This document shows, piece by piece, positions 26,560-37,224 of a stretch of 64,000 nt of DNA. Made by a program: the position numbers and the translations under genes. Numbering within the stretch: position 1 is the stretch's first letter; each line of letters opens with the position of its first letter. The notes beneath the pieces were generated by a model that saw nothing but the letters and a program-made list of their open reading frames with translations, had not been told where the DNA came from and ran no database searches. Origin of the DNA: Terriglobia bacterium (GTDB taxonomy: Bacteria > Acidobacteriota > Terriglobia > JAJPHL01); the NCBI GenBank assembly GCA_021325275.1, contig JAJPHL010000009.1, positions 124,001 to 188,000 on the forward strand, in the 5' to 3' direction.

Positions 26560-27381
26560 GACGTGACTACGTCCTCGGCCGAGCGCGATTTTTTCGACGC
26601 GCACTACAAGCAATTCCTGGCGCTGCCGGATCACGCGCTGCGCGTGGATCGCGCGATCCTCGAGTTGACGCTCGACGATCCGGCGCATCCATCGTACGAG
26701 CGGCGCCGCTTGTTGCGTGCCGCGATCGCGGCGCTGGAAGCTGAGCCGCTCGCGGGTCGCGCCGTGCTCGACTACGGATGTGGTCCCGGCGACATGGGGA
26801 TTTGGATGGCGACGGAAGGCGCGCGTGTGACGTTACTCGATCTATCGCCGGCGGCGATCGAGCTTGTCGAGCGGCGCGGGCGAGCGTCGGGAGTGACGGT
26901 CCGTGGCATCGCCGCCGACGCCAGCCGCCTCGACATGCTCGCCGGCGCATCGTTCGATCTTGTGTATGCGGCGGCGGCGCTCCATCACACGATGAAGTAT
27001 CCCGGCGCGGTCGAGGAATTGGCGCGCATCATGAAGCCGGGCGGGCGGTTGGTTTTGTGCGAAACGTGGGGCGGCAATCCGCTGTTGTCGCAGGCGCGCA
27101 AGTTGCGAGCGAAACTGTCCCACGAGGCGGAAGAGCAGGGCGAGGAAATCGTGATGTCGTGGAAAGTTCTGGAAGACCTGAAGCCGCACTTCAAGGACAT
27201 TCAGGTGTCGCAACAAAATCTGTTGGCGATGGGGAAGCGTTTGCTCCGCGGACGATTCACGAGCGGCGCGGCGCGCGCAGTTGTGCGCGGGTTGGAGTTG
27301 GTGGATGCGGCGCTGTTGACGATCGCCCCGCCGCTACGCAACTGGTGCGGCGAGGCGATTATTACGGCGCGGCGGCGTTAG
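26557..27381 (+). CDS. Class I SAM-dependent methyltransferase
   Basis: A 274-residue methyltransferase of the Methyltransf_11/25 type. Motif I VLDYGCGPGDMGIWM binds SAM, an acidic LLDLSPAAIELVERR follows, motif post-II is SFDLVYAAAALHHT, and motif III is IMKPGGRLVLCETWGGNPL. The C-terminal ~100 residues are helical and hydrophobic in part. The substrate is unknown. The start may be GTG 26557 or GTG 26563, both at the edge of a word-repeat array, with no good ribosome site. Its stop overlaps the convergent cupin stop by four nucleotides. Confidence 0.88.
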   Translation: MDVTTSSAERDFFDAHYKQFLALPDHALRVDRAILELTLDDPAHPSYERRRLLRAAIAALEAEPLAGRAVLDYGCGPGDMGIWMATEGARVTLLDLSPAAIELVERRGRASGVTVRGIAADASRLDMLAGASFDLVYAAAALHHTMKYPGAVEELARIMKPGGRLVLCETWGGNPLLSQARKLRAKLSHEAEEQGEEIVMSWKVLEDLKPHFKDIQVSQQNLLAMGKRLLRGRFTSGAARAVVRGLELVDAALLTIAPPLRNWCGEAIITARRR

Positions 27382-27725
27382 CCTCTCAAATAAGCGTCAT
27401 TGCCCGTCAGCCAGTCCTGGCGTGGCGGCGTAAAAACATCCATGTCGTCGGTGTCTTCGAGCGCCTTCGCGCTGTGCGGCATGTTCGACGGAATCACCAT
27501 CACTTGCCCGGTGCGCAGCACGATCGTTTCGCCGTTGATCTTGAACTCCAGCGCGCCAGATACGATGAAGGTGATCTGCTCGTTGTCGTGGCTGTGCTCG
27601 GGCACGAACGCGCCTTTCTTCAGATAGACGCGCGCCATCATGGTGCGGTCGCCGGTGATCATTTTGCGCCCGATCGTGGCCGATAGTGTGTCCATCGGCA
27701 TTTGGTCCCACGTGTAGACTTTCAC
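27378..27725 (-). CDS. Cupin domain protein
   Basis: A 115-residue single-domain cupin. Motif 1 is PEHSHDNEQITFIVSG, with HxH and Glu metal ligands, and motif 2 is GQVMVIPSNMPHSAKAL, with the third His. It is probably a metal-binding sensor or small-molecule enzyme, and the ligand is unknown. GTG 27725 has a strong AGGAGGA ribosome site five nucleotides upstream, which decides the start over the longer frame. It is divergent from the polytopic membrane protein across only 38 nt. Confidence 0.87.
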   Translation of the reverse strand: MKVYTWDQMPMDTLSATIGRKMITGDRTMMARVYLKKGAFVPEHSHDNEQITFIVSGALEFKINGETIVLRTGQVMVIPSNMPHSAKALEDTDDMDVFTPPRQDWLTGNDAYLRG

Positions 27726-27763
27726 GCAATTCCTCCTGGGTGATAACCTCCCTATGTTACTGC

Positions 27764-29170
27764 ATGACACGCGCCCGCACTTTCGCGTATTGGATCGCAC
27801 CGCCGGTGGTGTGCGCGATCCTCTATTGGCCCGCGCTAACCTCGTGGTTTCGGACGGACGATTTTTGGTGGCTGCAGTTTCATCCTGTGATCGCAGGCTT
27901 CGGCGATTTTCTCGCCGCCCTTTTCGGTCCACTGTCGCATGGAACCATCCGTTCCTGGAGCGAGCGGCTGCCGTTCCTGCTCTTTCCACGATGGTTTGGT
28001 CTAAGCGTTTGGCCGTTCCGTATTCTAGTTTTCGCGACCCACGCCGCGAATCTGATATTGATCACGCGAATCGGAACGCGGATGTTCGCCTCGCGCGCCG
28101 CAGGATTTGCGGCGGCGATTTTGTTTACCGTGAACAGCGGCATTATGCTGGCACTCGGATGGGTTTCCGCCTACAACCAAGTGCTTTGCGGATTCTTCCT
28201 GCTGCTGGCGCTCGATTCGTTGCAACGTTTTATCGAAACGGGCCAGCGCCGTTATTACATCTGGCAATGTGTCGCGTTTCTGCTGGGATTCGGCGCACAA
28301 GAGACGAATGTGGTCTATCCCGCGATCGCGCTTGCGTACGTGCTGTGTTTTGCGCCGCGATATTGGCGCGCCGCCGTGCCGCTCGGCATCCCGTCGATCG
28401 CCTACGTCGCGATTCTTCACGCCAGCGCACCATTCGCGGCGTCGGGACCGTACGCCATGCACTTCGACGGCTCGATTGTGAACACGTTCGTCACGTATTG
28501 GAGCTGGTCCGTTTCGTCCACCTACATGCGCGCGCCAATTCCGTTGCCCGGTTGGCTGATTCCGGCGGGTGCCATCGTCGTGTCTTTGGGATTGCTTGTC
28601 GCCGCGGCGCGCGCCAAGATGCCGGGAGCTTTTTGCCTCGCTTGGTTCGCTTTCGCGATCGCGCCGATGCTGCCGTTACGCGATCACGTGATGGAATACG
28701 CGGTGTATTTGCCGGTGATCGGCTTGTGCTGGCTCGGTGGAGCGGCGCTCGCCGAGCGGCACGCGGCTCCGTTCGCAATCGCTGCGATCTATCTCGCGAT
28801 GACGGTGCCGGAAGCCCGCTTCACCGCGCAGTGGAATCACGACCTGACCATGCGATTGCGCGACATGGTGCTCGGGGTGTGGGACCTCCATGCTCGCGCG
28901 CCGGAGAAAATCATCGTGGTTGCCGGTGTCGACGACGATTTGTTCCAGCACGCGTTCCTCGAGTTGCCCTTTCGGATTTTCGGTGCGAACAAAGTGTTTC
29001 TTTCGCCGGATACGAATGTTTCCGGCGCCCAAGACTTCATCATACCGACGCCGATTCTTTCTCATGGGCTGCAGTCCGGGGAAGTCACCGTTTACGATGT
29101 TCGCCGGCATGTTACTCCCACCTCAGCGCCCGCATCGGATCGATCCGCGCCGCGCGACGCGCGGGAATAA
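27764..29170 (+). CDS. Polytopic membrane protein, GT-C glycosyltransferase-like
   Basis: A protein of about 468 residues with roughly nine to ten hydrophobic segments and a soluble C-terminal domain. The early acidic motif RTDDFWWLQFHP after the first membrane helix resembles the DD/DE motif of GT-C (PMT-like) glycosyltransferases that use lipid-linked sugars, but the family is not certain. The start is ambiguous (ATG 27764 chosen; ATG 27754 is out of frame). The last ~20 codons read antisense through the 3' end of the permease remnant at 29112-29336, so the natural C-terminus may have been replaced. It lies just upstream of the polysaccharide operon. Confidence 0.65.
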   Translation: MTRARTFAYWIAPPVVCAILYWPALTSWFRTDDFWWLQFHPVIAGFGDFLAALFGPLSHGTIRSWSERLPFLLFPRWFGLSVWPFRILVFATHAANLILITRIGTRMFASRAAGFAAAILFTVNSGIMLALGWVSAYNQVLCGFFLLLALDSLQRFIETGQRRYYIWQCVAFLLGFGAQETNVVYPAIALAYVLCFAPRYWRAAVPLGIPSIAYVAILHASAPFAASGPYAMHFDGSIVNTFVTYWSWSVSSTYMRAPIPLPGWLIPAGAIVVSLGLLVAAARAKMPGAFCLAWFAFAIAPMLPLRDHVMEYAVYLPVIGLCWLGGAALAERHAAPFAIAAIYLAMTVPEARFTAQWNHDLTMRLRDMVLGVWDLHARAPEKIIVVAGVDDDLFQHAFLELPFRIFGANKVFLSPDTNVSGAQDFIIPTPILSHGLQSGEVTVYDVRRHVTPTSAPASDRSAPRDARE

Positions 29171-29336
29171 ATCCGGCCGCGATCGCCATCACCGGAAGCA
29201 GGCGCAGCAACACCTGGTCGAGCAGCGTGAAGATCGCTGTGTTCGCGCCGATCCCGAAGGCCAGGGACACAATCACCACCGCGCTGAAGACCGGATCGCG
29301 GAACAAACGGCGCACGGCATAACGGAAATCGCGCAT
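29112..29336 (-). pseudogene. Internally deleted ADOP-type (FtsX-like) ABC permease remnant
   Basis: A 74-codon open frame that fuses the N-terminal ~48 residues of an ADOP permease (MRDFRYAVRRLFRDPVFSAV and the first membrane helix with GIGANTAIFTLLDQVLL) directly to the family's C-terminal ending (GFIPARRAARIDPMRALRWE). Intact family members have around 800 residues. About 90% of the gene is therefore missing, yet the frame is kept. A residual 74-residue single-span protein could still be made, but the transporter function is lost. It is convergent with and overlaps the preceding membrane protein gene by 59 nt. Confidence 0.88.
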
Positions 29337-29383
29337 GAATCCCCCTTTGTTCTGAGACGCGCGCGGCAAGCCAAGGTTAGCCA

Positions 29384-29412
29384 TTTCTCGCACCTGGGGC
29401 CTGTGCTATGCT
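29384..29412 (+). promoter_or_regulatory. Candidate extended -10 promoter of the polysaccharide operon
   Basis: TTTCTC (29384-29389), 17 nt, then TATGCT (29407-29412), preceded by TGC, which makes an extended -10 element. It lies 36 nt upstream of the rfbA ATG in the gap after the permease remnant. The -35 match is weak. Confidence 0.45.
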
Positions 29413-29448
29413 GGTTTTGCGCGCCAGAGTTAGGGAGCTATCACACAC

Positions 29449-30233
29449 ATGCTGAAAGGCGTTGTCTTGGCGGGAGGCACGGGAAGCCGGCTTTACCCGC
29501 TCACCAAGATCACCAACAAACACCTCCTGCCGGTCTACAACAAGCCAATGATCTATTATCCGATCGAGACATTGGTGAACGCCGGCATCCGCGACATCAT
29601 GATCGTGACGGGCGGAAAAAACTCCGGCGACTTTTTGCGCCTGCTCGCCAACGGTAAGGAATTCGGCCTGGAACACATCAACTACACGTATCAAGAAGGC
29701 GAAGGCGGCATCGCCGAAGCGCTCGGATTGGCCGAGCACTTTGCCGACAACAATGGATTGTGCGTGATTCTGGGCGACAACATTATTGAGGGCAACATTC
29801 GCGCCGCCGCCGACGATTTTCGCGCGCAGGGAATGGGCGCGAAGCTGCTGCTGCGCGAAGTGGAAGATGCCGAACGCTTCGGCGTGGCGGAAATCCGCGA
29901 CGGCCGCATCGTGGGCATCGAGGAAAAGCCGCGCCGCCCGAAATCGAATTACGCGGTGACGGGAATTTACTTCTACGATCACACGGTGTTCGAGAAAATC
30001 CGCCAGATTCACCGGTCGAATCGAGGCGAACTCGAGATCACCGACGTGAACAATCTCTACATCGCCGAAGGCCACATGACCTACGATTTCGTCGAAGGGT
30101 GGTGGACCGACGCCGGCACATTCGACTCGCTGCGCCGAGCCACGAACCTGGTCGCGGAGACCGGCGCGAACAATAAACGCGTGGGCACGCGCTCGGGCGC
30201 CGCGCTGGACAACGTGTTGGAGAAAGCCGGGGC

Positions 30234-30237
<4 letters not shown>
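29449..30237 (+). CDS. rfbA: Glucose-1-phosphate thymidylyltransferase family nucleotidyltransferase
   Basis: A 262-residue sugar nucleotidyltransferase that would form dTDP-glucose, the first step to dTDP-rhamnose. It has the signature GGTGSRLYPLT followed by the Lys-containing KHLLPVYNKPMIYYPIE, then LGDNI with a metal Asp, and EEKP. It is about 30 residues shorter than E. coli RmlA (about 293) and belongs to the short form that often heads archaeal and bacterial rfb clusters. It is the first gene of the operon and overlaps rfbC by four nucleotides. Position with rfbC, rfbB and rfbD supports the dTDP-rhamnose assignment. Confidence 0.9.
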
Positions 30238-31893
<1,656 letters not shown>

Positions 31894-31897
31894 AGCT

Positions 31898-32728
31898 GTG
31901 AGCGATCGCATTGCCATCACCGGATCGGCGGGAATGCTGGGCCGGGAGTTGGCGCGCGTGCTCGCCCCGCGCGATCCGATCCTTTGGGATCGCCATTCCT
32001 TCGACATCACCGATGCGGCCGCCGTACATCGCGCCATCTCGCAGGCGCGCCCGAGCGTGGTGATTCACCTCGCGGCGTATACGAAGGTCAACGACTGCCA
32101 GCGCCATCCCGACCTGGCGATGAGCGTGAATTCGCGCGGCGTACATGCGGTGGCCGAGGCGGTCAACGCGGTTGGCGCGCGGCTCGTCTACATTTCTACG
32201 GACTACGTTTTCGACGGACGCAAACGATCGCCGTACACCGAGGACGATCCTGTCTCGCCCGTCAACGCCTATGGACGCTCCAAAGCCGCCGGCGAAGGCA
32301 ACGCCGCGCTTGTTCCCGGCGCGCTGATTTTGCGTTGCGGCTGGCTGTTCGGCGCGGGCGGAAGGAATTTCGTGGAAGCGATCCGCGATCAAGTGCGCAA
32401 CGGCAAACCTTTGCGCGTCGTTAACGATCAGGTCGGCACGCCGATCTGGACCGGACATCTCGCGACGGCGATTGCGGCGCTGGTCGACGCGCGCGCCTCG
32501 GGCGTGTTGCACGCGGCGGCGTCGGGCTCTTGCTCGTGGTACGAATTTGCCCAAGCCATCGTGGAACTGTGCGGATTAAACGTACCGGTCGAGCCGATTT
32601 CCACTCCGCCCGGCGACACGCCGCGTCCCGCGTATAGCGTGTTGTCCGATGCACGGCTGTGCGCGCTCGGCATGGGTCCGCTGCCCGAATGGCGCGAGGG
32701 ATTGCGCGAGTATCTGCGGGCGCTCTGA
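31898..32728 (+). CDS. rfbD: dTDP-4-dehydrorhamnose reductase
   Basis: A 276-residue NAD(P)H-dependent SDR-type enzyme that makes the final product, dTDP-L-rhamnose. It carries ITGSAGMLGREL for cofactor binding, LAAYTKVNDCQRHPDLA, STDYVFDG, and the catalytic YxxxK as NAYGRSKAAGE. The length is slightly below the usual ~285-300. The start is GTG 31898, four nucleotides after the rfbB stop. The end overlaps the following glycosyltransferase by one nucleotide (TGATG). Confidence 0.93.
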   Translation: MSDRIAITGSAGMLGRELARVLAPRDPILWDRHSFDITDAAAVHRAISQARPSVVIHLAAYTKVNDCQRHPDLAMSVNSRGVHAVAEAVNAVGARLVYISTDYVFDGRKRSPYTEDDPVSPVNAYGRSKAAGEGNAALVPGALILRCGWLFGAGGRNFVEAIRDQVRNGKPLRVVNDQVGTPIWTGHLATAIAALVDARASGVLHAAASGSCSWYEFAQAIVELCGLNVPVEPISTPPGDTPRPAYSVLSDARLCALGMGPLPEWREGLREYLRAL

Positions 32729-33747
32729 TGAAAAGAGCCATGACGATTGTGCTCGACGGGACACCGGTTGTCGATGCGCCGTTCACGGGTATCGCGCGAT
32801 ATACGCAAGAATTAGCTGCGGCGCTTCGCGAATTGCATCCGGACGCACGCCTACTGCTGGAATCGTGTCCCCAAGAAGCGAGTTTGATCGAGGGCCGCTG
32901 GTGGAGTATTGGGTTGCCTCGCCGTCTCCGCGAAACCGGCGCGTCACTTTTTCACGGGACGGATTTTGCGGTGCCTCTGCTTGGGAAGACGCCCGCCGTC
33001 GTGACGGTCCCCGATCTCTCGCCGCTCCGCGCGCGCGAATTCGCGATGCCTCCGCAAGCGAAGCGCGTCGCCCGGCGCCTGCCCGGTGCGATCCGCCGTG
33101 CCTCCGCGGTCATCGTTCCTTCCGAACGCGTCGCGGAGGAAGTACGCCGGCGTTTTTCCGCGGCGCGCCAGAAAATCGCGGTGACGCCGCTGGCCGCTGC
33201 ATCCGCCTTTTCGCCGAGACCAGCCACGAAAACATCCGGCCAGTACATCCTCTACGTCGGATCGGGACAACGGCGGAAAAACCTCGACATGCTGGTGCGG
33301 GTTTTTTCCCGAATCCGCTCGGGACTCCGGCAGTCCATTGAGCTAGTGGTAGTAGGCGGCGGCTCGCAAATGGCGCTACAATCGGGAGTAAAGCAGATGC
33401 GCGGCGTGACGGACGAGGATCTGGCGAAGTTGTACTCCGGGACGTCGGCGTTTGTCTATCCTTCTTCGTACGAAGGTTTTGGTTTGCCGGTGGTGGAAGC
33501 AATGGCGTGCGGCGCACCTGTTGTGGCCGTTCGCGACACAGCCGCCGGCGACGTCGCAGGCGATGCCGCACTGCTAACCGACGGTTCGGAGCGCGCGCTC
33601 GAAGAAGGCTTGGCGGGGATTCTAGAGGATTCCGCCTGGTCCGGGGAATTACGGAAAAAAAGCTTGGCCCGGGCCAAGAGTTTTTCCTGGCGGCGCACCG
33701 CGGAACTTACATGGGGCGTCTATCAGGTAGCACTGGGAAACACGTGA
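32728..33747 (+). CDS. Glycosyltransferase family 4 protein
   Basis: A 339-residue GT-B glycosyltransferase. The N-terminal domain begins with DGTPVVDAPFTGIARYTQEL, which includes the Gly-rich acceptor-side loop. The C-terminal donor-binding domain has YVGSGQRRKNLDMLV and the GT4 EGFGLPVVEAMACGAPVVA motif, with the two Glu residues of the E-x7-E pattern. It transfers a sugar from a nucleotide donor to the growing polysaccharide at the inner membrane. ATG 32728 overlaps the rfbD stop, and the next gene overlaps its own stop as GTGA. Confidence 0.9.
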   Translation: MKRAMTIVLDGTPVVDAPFTGIARYTQELAAALRELHPDARLLLESCPQEASLIEGRWWSIGLPRRLRETGASLFHGTDFAVPLLGKTPAVVTVPDLSPLRAREFAMPPQAKRVARRLPGAIRRASAVIVPSERVAEEVRRRFSAARQKIAVTPLAAASAFSPRPATKTSGQYILYVGSGQRRKNLDMLVRVFSRIRSGLRQSIELVVVGGGSQMALQSGVKQMRGVTDEDLAKLYSGTSAFVYPSSYEGFGLPVVEAMACGAPVVAVRDTAAGDVAGDAALLTDGSERALEEGLAGILEDSAWSGELRKKSLARAKSFSWRRTAELTWGVYQVALGNT

Positions 33748-34871
33748 GCATGAAGGCGCTTTTTATTTCTCCGGAACCGCCCTATCCCGCCGATGGCGGC
33801 GGCGCGATCCGTTCGGCGTGCATGCTGGAATGGTTGGCGCGCCGTACCAGCGTTTCGGCGCTGGTGTGCGGAACGCCGGAGAGCCGCGTCCACGAGTTGT
33901 GCCATCGCGTGGAGTGCGTCGAGTTGCCGTATCACAGCCGCGGGACGTTCCCGCGCGTGTGGCGCAACCTCGACCGCGCGCTGCGCGGGATTCCGCCGCT
34001 CGTCGATCGGTTTTCGGCGCGCGAAATTCAAGTCGCGCTTGATCGCCTCCTGGAAGACGGCCCTTTCGATGTCGCGGTCTTCGAGCATTTTTGGATGGCC
34101 CAGTGGATTCACATGGTGCGTCCGCATTGCGAGATCGCCATTCTCGATTTGCACAATCGCGAAGCCGATTTTTGCCGCGCCCTCGGTGGACCGCTGGCAT
34201 TTTGGTTCGCACGTTGCGCCGAACGCTGGGAGCGCGATCTGCTTCCCGAGTTCAATCAAGTGTGGGACCCGCGCGTCGCGCCCACGGGACTCCCGTGGCG
34301 TTACGAAAGTCAAAACGCGCGCCTGTACGATGTGGCGTTTTCAGCGAGCTGGGATTATCCGCCGAATCAAGACGCGGTGAAGTGGTTTTTCCGCCGCGTG
34401 TGGCCACAGATTGTCGCGCGGCGTCCCGATTCGAAGATTGTGTTGATCGGCAAGCGCGACGATTGCCTGCCGCCAGCCGTGCGTGGTGATTCCCGTGTAA
34501 CGATCACCGGCGCCGTCGAGAATTCGGCCAGCTGGCTCGAGCAAGCCCGCGTGGCCATTGCGCCGCTGCGCCGCGGCGCGGGCGTCAGCGTGAAAATTGC
34601 GGAAGCGTGGCGGGCGGGCTGTGCCGTGGTTGCGACTTCGGTGGGCGCGCGGGGTTATCTCCCTGGCGAGGGAATCGTGACCGCCGACGAACCGGGAGAA
34701 TTCGCGTCCGCCGTGGCCGGCCTGCTGCTCGATTCCGCCCGCCGCCTACAACTCGCCAAAGCGGGACGCCGCCGCTTCGAGCGCGAGTTTTGCTGGAGCG
34801 CCGTGCACGAACGTCTTGATCGCCTGGCGCCGGAATTGTCGTTGTTGTTCGATGGCGAGGTGTTTCGATGA
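33744..34871 (+). CDS. Glycosyltransferase, GT4-like
   Basis: A protein of about 375 residues with a GT-B layout. The opening MKALFISPEPPYPADGGGAI is the usual N-terminal strand and glycine loop. The C-terminal half has NQDAVKWFFRRVWPQI, IVLIGKR, and PLRRGAGVSVKIAEAWRAGCAVVAT, the donor-binding Glu region of sugar-phosphate and PIMT-like transferases. Start GTG 33744 (overlapping the previous stop) or ATG 33750, two codons on. It is coupled to the neighbours on both sides by four-nucleotide overlaps, and the sugar is unknown. Confidence 0.82.
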   Translation: MSMKALFISPEPPYPADGGGAIRSACMLEWLARRTSVSALVCGTPESRVHELCHRVECVELPYHSRGTFPRVWRNLDRALRGIPPLVDRFSAREIQVALDRLLEDGPFDVAVFEHFWMAQWIHMVRPHCEIAILDLHNREADFCRALGGPLAFWFARCAERWERDLLPEFNQVWDPRVAPTGLPWRYESQNARLYDVAFSASWDYPPNQDAVKWFFRRVWPQIVARRPDSKIVLIGKRDDCLPPAVRGDSRVTITGAVENSASWLEQARVAIAPLRRGAGVSVKIAEAWRAGCAVVATSVGARGYLPGEGIVTADEPGEFASAVAGLLLDSARRLQLAKAGRRRFEREFCWSAVHERLDRLAPELSLLFDGEVFR

Positions 34872-36004
34872 CTCACCAATCGCGTATGCGAATCGCCATC
34901 GACGCCCACGCGCTGGGCCGCGGTCAAGCGGGATACGAAAGTTACCTCCGCTACCTGACGGCGGAATTACCGGCCGCCGCGCCCGACGCCGAGTTTTGGC
35001 TCTATGCCGGCCGCGACGCCGCGGCGCTGGACACCGCGATTCCGGCACACCGGGTGCTGTCGCACAGCCGCGCGCGCCGCTTGCTTTTAGATTTGCCGCG
35101 GGTGCTTCGCCGCGATCGTCCCGATCTTTTGCATGTGCAATACGTCGCGCCGTTTCCGTGTCCCGTGCCGGTGGTCGCAACGATTCACGATCTCTCGTTC
35201 ATCGACGTCCCACAGTTCTTTTCGGGCGTAGAAAGAATGCTGTTGCGCGCTGCGGTGGGGCGCACCGCGAGACTCGCCCGCCGCATCGTGACCGTATCGG
35301 AATTCTCAAAGCAACGCCTGATGGCGATTTACAGCTTGCCCGAAGACCGCGTGGTCATTGCGCCTAACGCCGCGGGACCGCATTTCCGTCCGGCCCGCGC
35401 GCCGGAAGATGTGCGCGCGCCTTACATCCTGATGGTGGGCGACCTGCAGCCGCGCAAGAATCACATTGGTGCGATTCGCGCATTCGCTGAGTTCTCGCGC
35501 GCCACGCGGCATCGGCTAAAGATCGCCGGGCGGCAAACCCACTTCGTCGCCCAGATTCGCCGCGAAGCCGCCGCGTCGGGCGCCGGCGATCGCATCGATT
35601 TTCTCGGCTACGTTCCGGACGCCGATCTTCCCGCGCTCTATCGCGGCGCCGATTGCTGCTTGTATCCATCGTTCTACGAAGGCTTCGGATTGCCGGTGCT
35701 CGAGGCGATGGCCTGCGGCACTCCCGTCGTTACGTCACGCGGCACGGCACTCGAGGAAGTTGCGGATAGCGCGGCGATTTTGGCCGACGCCAGCGATCCG
35801 CGCGACATCGCCCAAGCGCTTCACGGCGCGATCGCGCGTCGCGCCCAACTCTCCGCCGCCGGACTCCGCCGTGCACGCCGTTATTCTTGGAGCGAATCGG
35901 CGCGCGAGACCGCGAGGGCTTTCCGCGAAGCGTTGGGAATTACAGGGGACATCGCGAACGTGGCCGCGCCGGTACCCGTGCCGGACGAGGTGCAAACATC
36001 GTGA
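34868..36004 (+). CDS. Glycosyltransferase family 4 protein
   Basis: A 378-residue GT-B transferase. The N-terminal domain reads MRIAIDAHALGRGQAGYESYL, and then come VATIHDLSFIDVPQFFS and VTVSEFSKQRL, a set common in mannosyl/rhamnosyl GT4 enzymes. The donor domain has MVGDLQPRKNHIGAI and YEGFGLPVLEAMACGTPVVT. ATG 34868 overlaps the preceding stop (ATGA); the downstream gene starts with GTG overlapping this stop. It probably adds mannose or rhamnose, an inference from the family only. Confidence 0.9.
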   Translation: MTHQSRMRIAIDAHALGRGQAGYESYLRYLTAELPAAAPDAEFWLYAGRDAAALDTAIPAHRVLSHSRARRLLLDLPRVLRRDRPDLLHVQYVAPFPCPVPVVATIHDLSFIDVPQFFSGVERMLLRAAVGRTARLARRIVTVSEFSKQRLMAIYSLPEDRVVIAPNAAGPHFRPARAPEDVRAPYILMVGDLQPRKNHIGAIRAFAEFSRATRHRLKIAGRQTHFVAQIRREAAASGAGDRIDFLGYVPDADLPALYRGADCCLYPSFYEGFGLPVLEAMACGTPVVTSRGTALEEVADSAAILADASDPRDIAQALHGAIARRAQLSAAGLRRARRYSWSESARETARAFREALGITGDIANVAAPVPVPDEVQTS

Positions 36005-37224
36005 GCAAGCCGAAGATGTTGATCATCTCGCCGGTGACGCCCTACCCCGTGTTCCACGGAGCGGGCAGCGCTATCTTCGGCTACCTGCGCGTGCTGCGCG
36101 AGGATTTCGATATTCTCTTCGCGGGATTTTGTCCCGAGAAATTGCTGAAACAAGCCGACGAAGGCCTGCGTCTGTTGTGCCGCGACGTTTTTGTGATGGC
36201 GCCGCCCGAACTGCGCTACGTCGATGCCTTCGATCCCACGCCGTTTTATTTTTCGAATCTCAAGGATGAGAGATTCCGCCAAGGCGTGCGCGATCTCTAC
36301 GATCGTCACCATCCGGAAATGATTCAGGTGGAATACCTGAATATGGCCGAGTACGCCGACGGACTCGCGGGCGTTCGCGTGCTGCGTGCGCACGTGCAGG
36401 ATTGGTGGCATTTCTACATCGGCTGGAAGCAATGTCTCTCGCGCCGCGAACGCGTGACGAAATTACTCGGTTGCTTCGACACGATTGTGCACAATCGCCG
36501 CATGATGCGGCGCTTCGACCGCATTCTCGTGACGCATGAAGAGGAAAAAATCCACGCCCTGGAGATTTGTCCCGAGTCCCTGGTCGACGCGCTGCCATTT
36601 TTGCTGATGGATTGCGAGCAGTTCACGCCCAGCACAAAAATTGCTCCCGATCCAATCATGATTTTTGTGGGTTTCCTTCCCCATACCCCCAATGAAGAAG
36701 GTCTTCGCTGGTTTGTGGAAAACGTTTATCATCTAGTGAAGCGCGAAGAACCGAAGGCGCGGTTGATTGTGGTGGGATCAGGGGCATCGAACGGAATGAA
36801 AGGGTTGATGCACGATCACGGTGTGGAATATCCGGGATTCGTAGAAGACTTGCGGGCTCTCTATGCGCAGACTCGCGTTTACGTCGCGCCGATCATGAGC
36901 GGCGGCGGAATCCGCACCAAGATTGTCGAAGCGATGTCGGCGGGCATGCCGGTGGTCTCCACTCATTTCGCGCCCTTGGGAATCGGCACGAAGCCGGGCG
37001 TGCATCTGCTGGCCGCCGACGATCCTCGCGAATACGCCGGTCACGTACTCAGCTTGATGCGTGACGACGCGATGTGGTGGCGCATCCGCGATAACGCGCG
37101 CCGTTTCATCGAGGAGAATTTCAGCTTGCAGGCGAACGGTCCCGCGGTGGCGCATCGCTATCGCCAGTATTTGGCGGAGGGTGGAAAGCAGCGCGTCGCG
37201 AGCCAAGAGGTGAACGTAGCATGA
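36001..37224 (+). CDS. Glycosyltransferase, GT4-like
   Basis: A 407-residue GT-B type protein. The first strand and loop are MLIISPVTPYPVFHGAGSAIF. The acceptor domain continues with an EYLNMAEYADG helix and HVQDWWHFYIGWKQ. The donor domain carries MIFVGFLPHTPNEEGLRWFVE, then VGSG and PIMSGGGIRTKIVEAMSAGMPVV. It resembles the PslF/WbuB-like glycosyltransferases of exopolysaccharide clusters and the gene at 33744. The start is GTG 36001 in a GTGA overlap. The stop overlaps the next ATG by four nucleotides. Confidence 0.82.
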   Translation: MSKPKMLIISPVTPYPVFHGAGSAIFGYLRVLREDFDILFAGFCPEKLLKQADEGLRLLCRDVFVMAPPELRYVDAFDPTPFYFSNLKDERFRQGVRDLYDRHHPEMIQVEYLNMAEYADGLAGVRVLRAHVQDWWHFYIGWKQCLSRRERVTKLLGCFDTIVHNRRMMRRFDRILVTHEEEKIHALEICPESLVDALPFLLMDCEQFTPSTKIAPDPIMIFVGFLPHTPNEEGLRWFVENVYHLVKREEPKARLIVVGSGASNGMKGLMHDHGVEYPGFVEDLRALYAQTRVYVAPIMSGGGIRTKIVEAMSAGMPVVSTHFAPLGIGTKPGVHLLAADDPREYAGHVLSLMRDDAMWWRIRDNARRFIEENFSLQANGPAVAHRYRQYLAEGGKQRVASQEVNVA

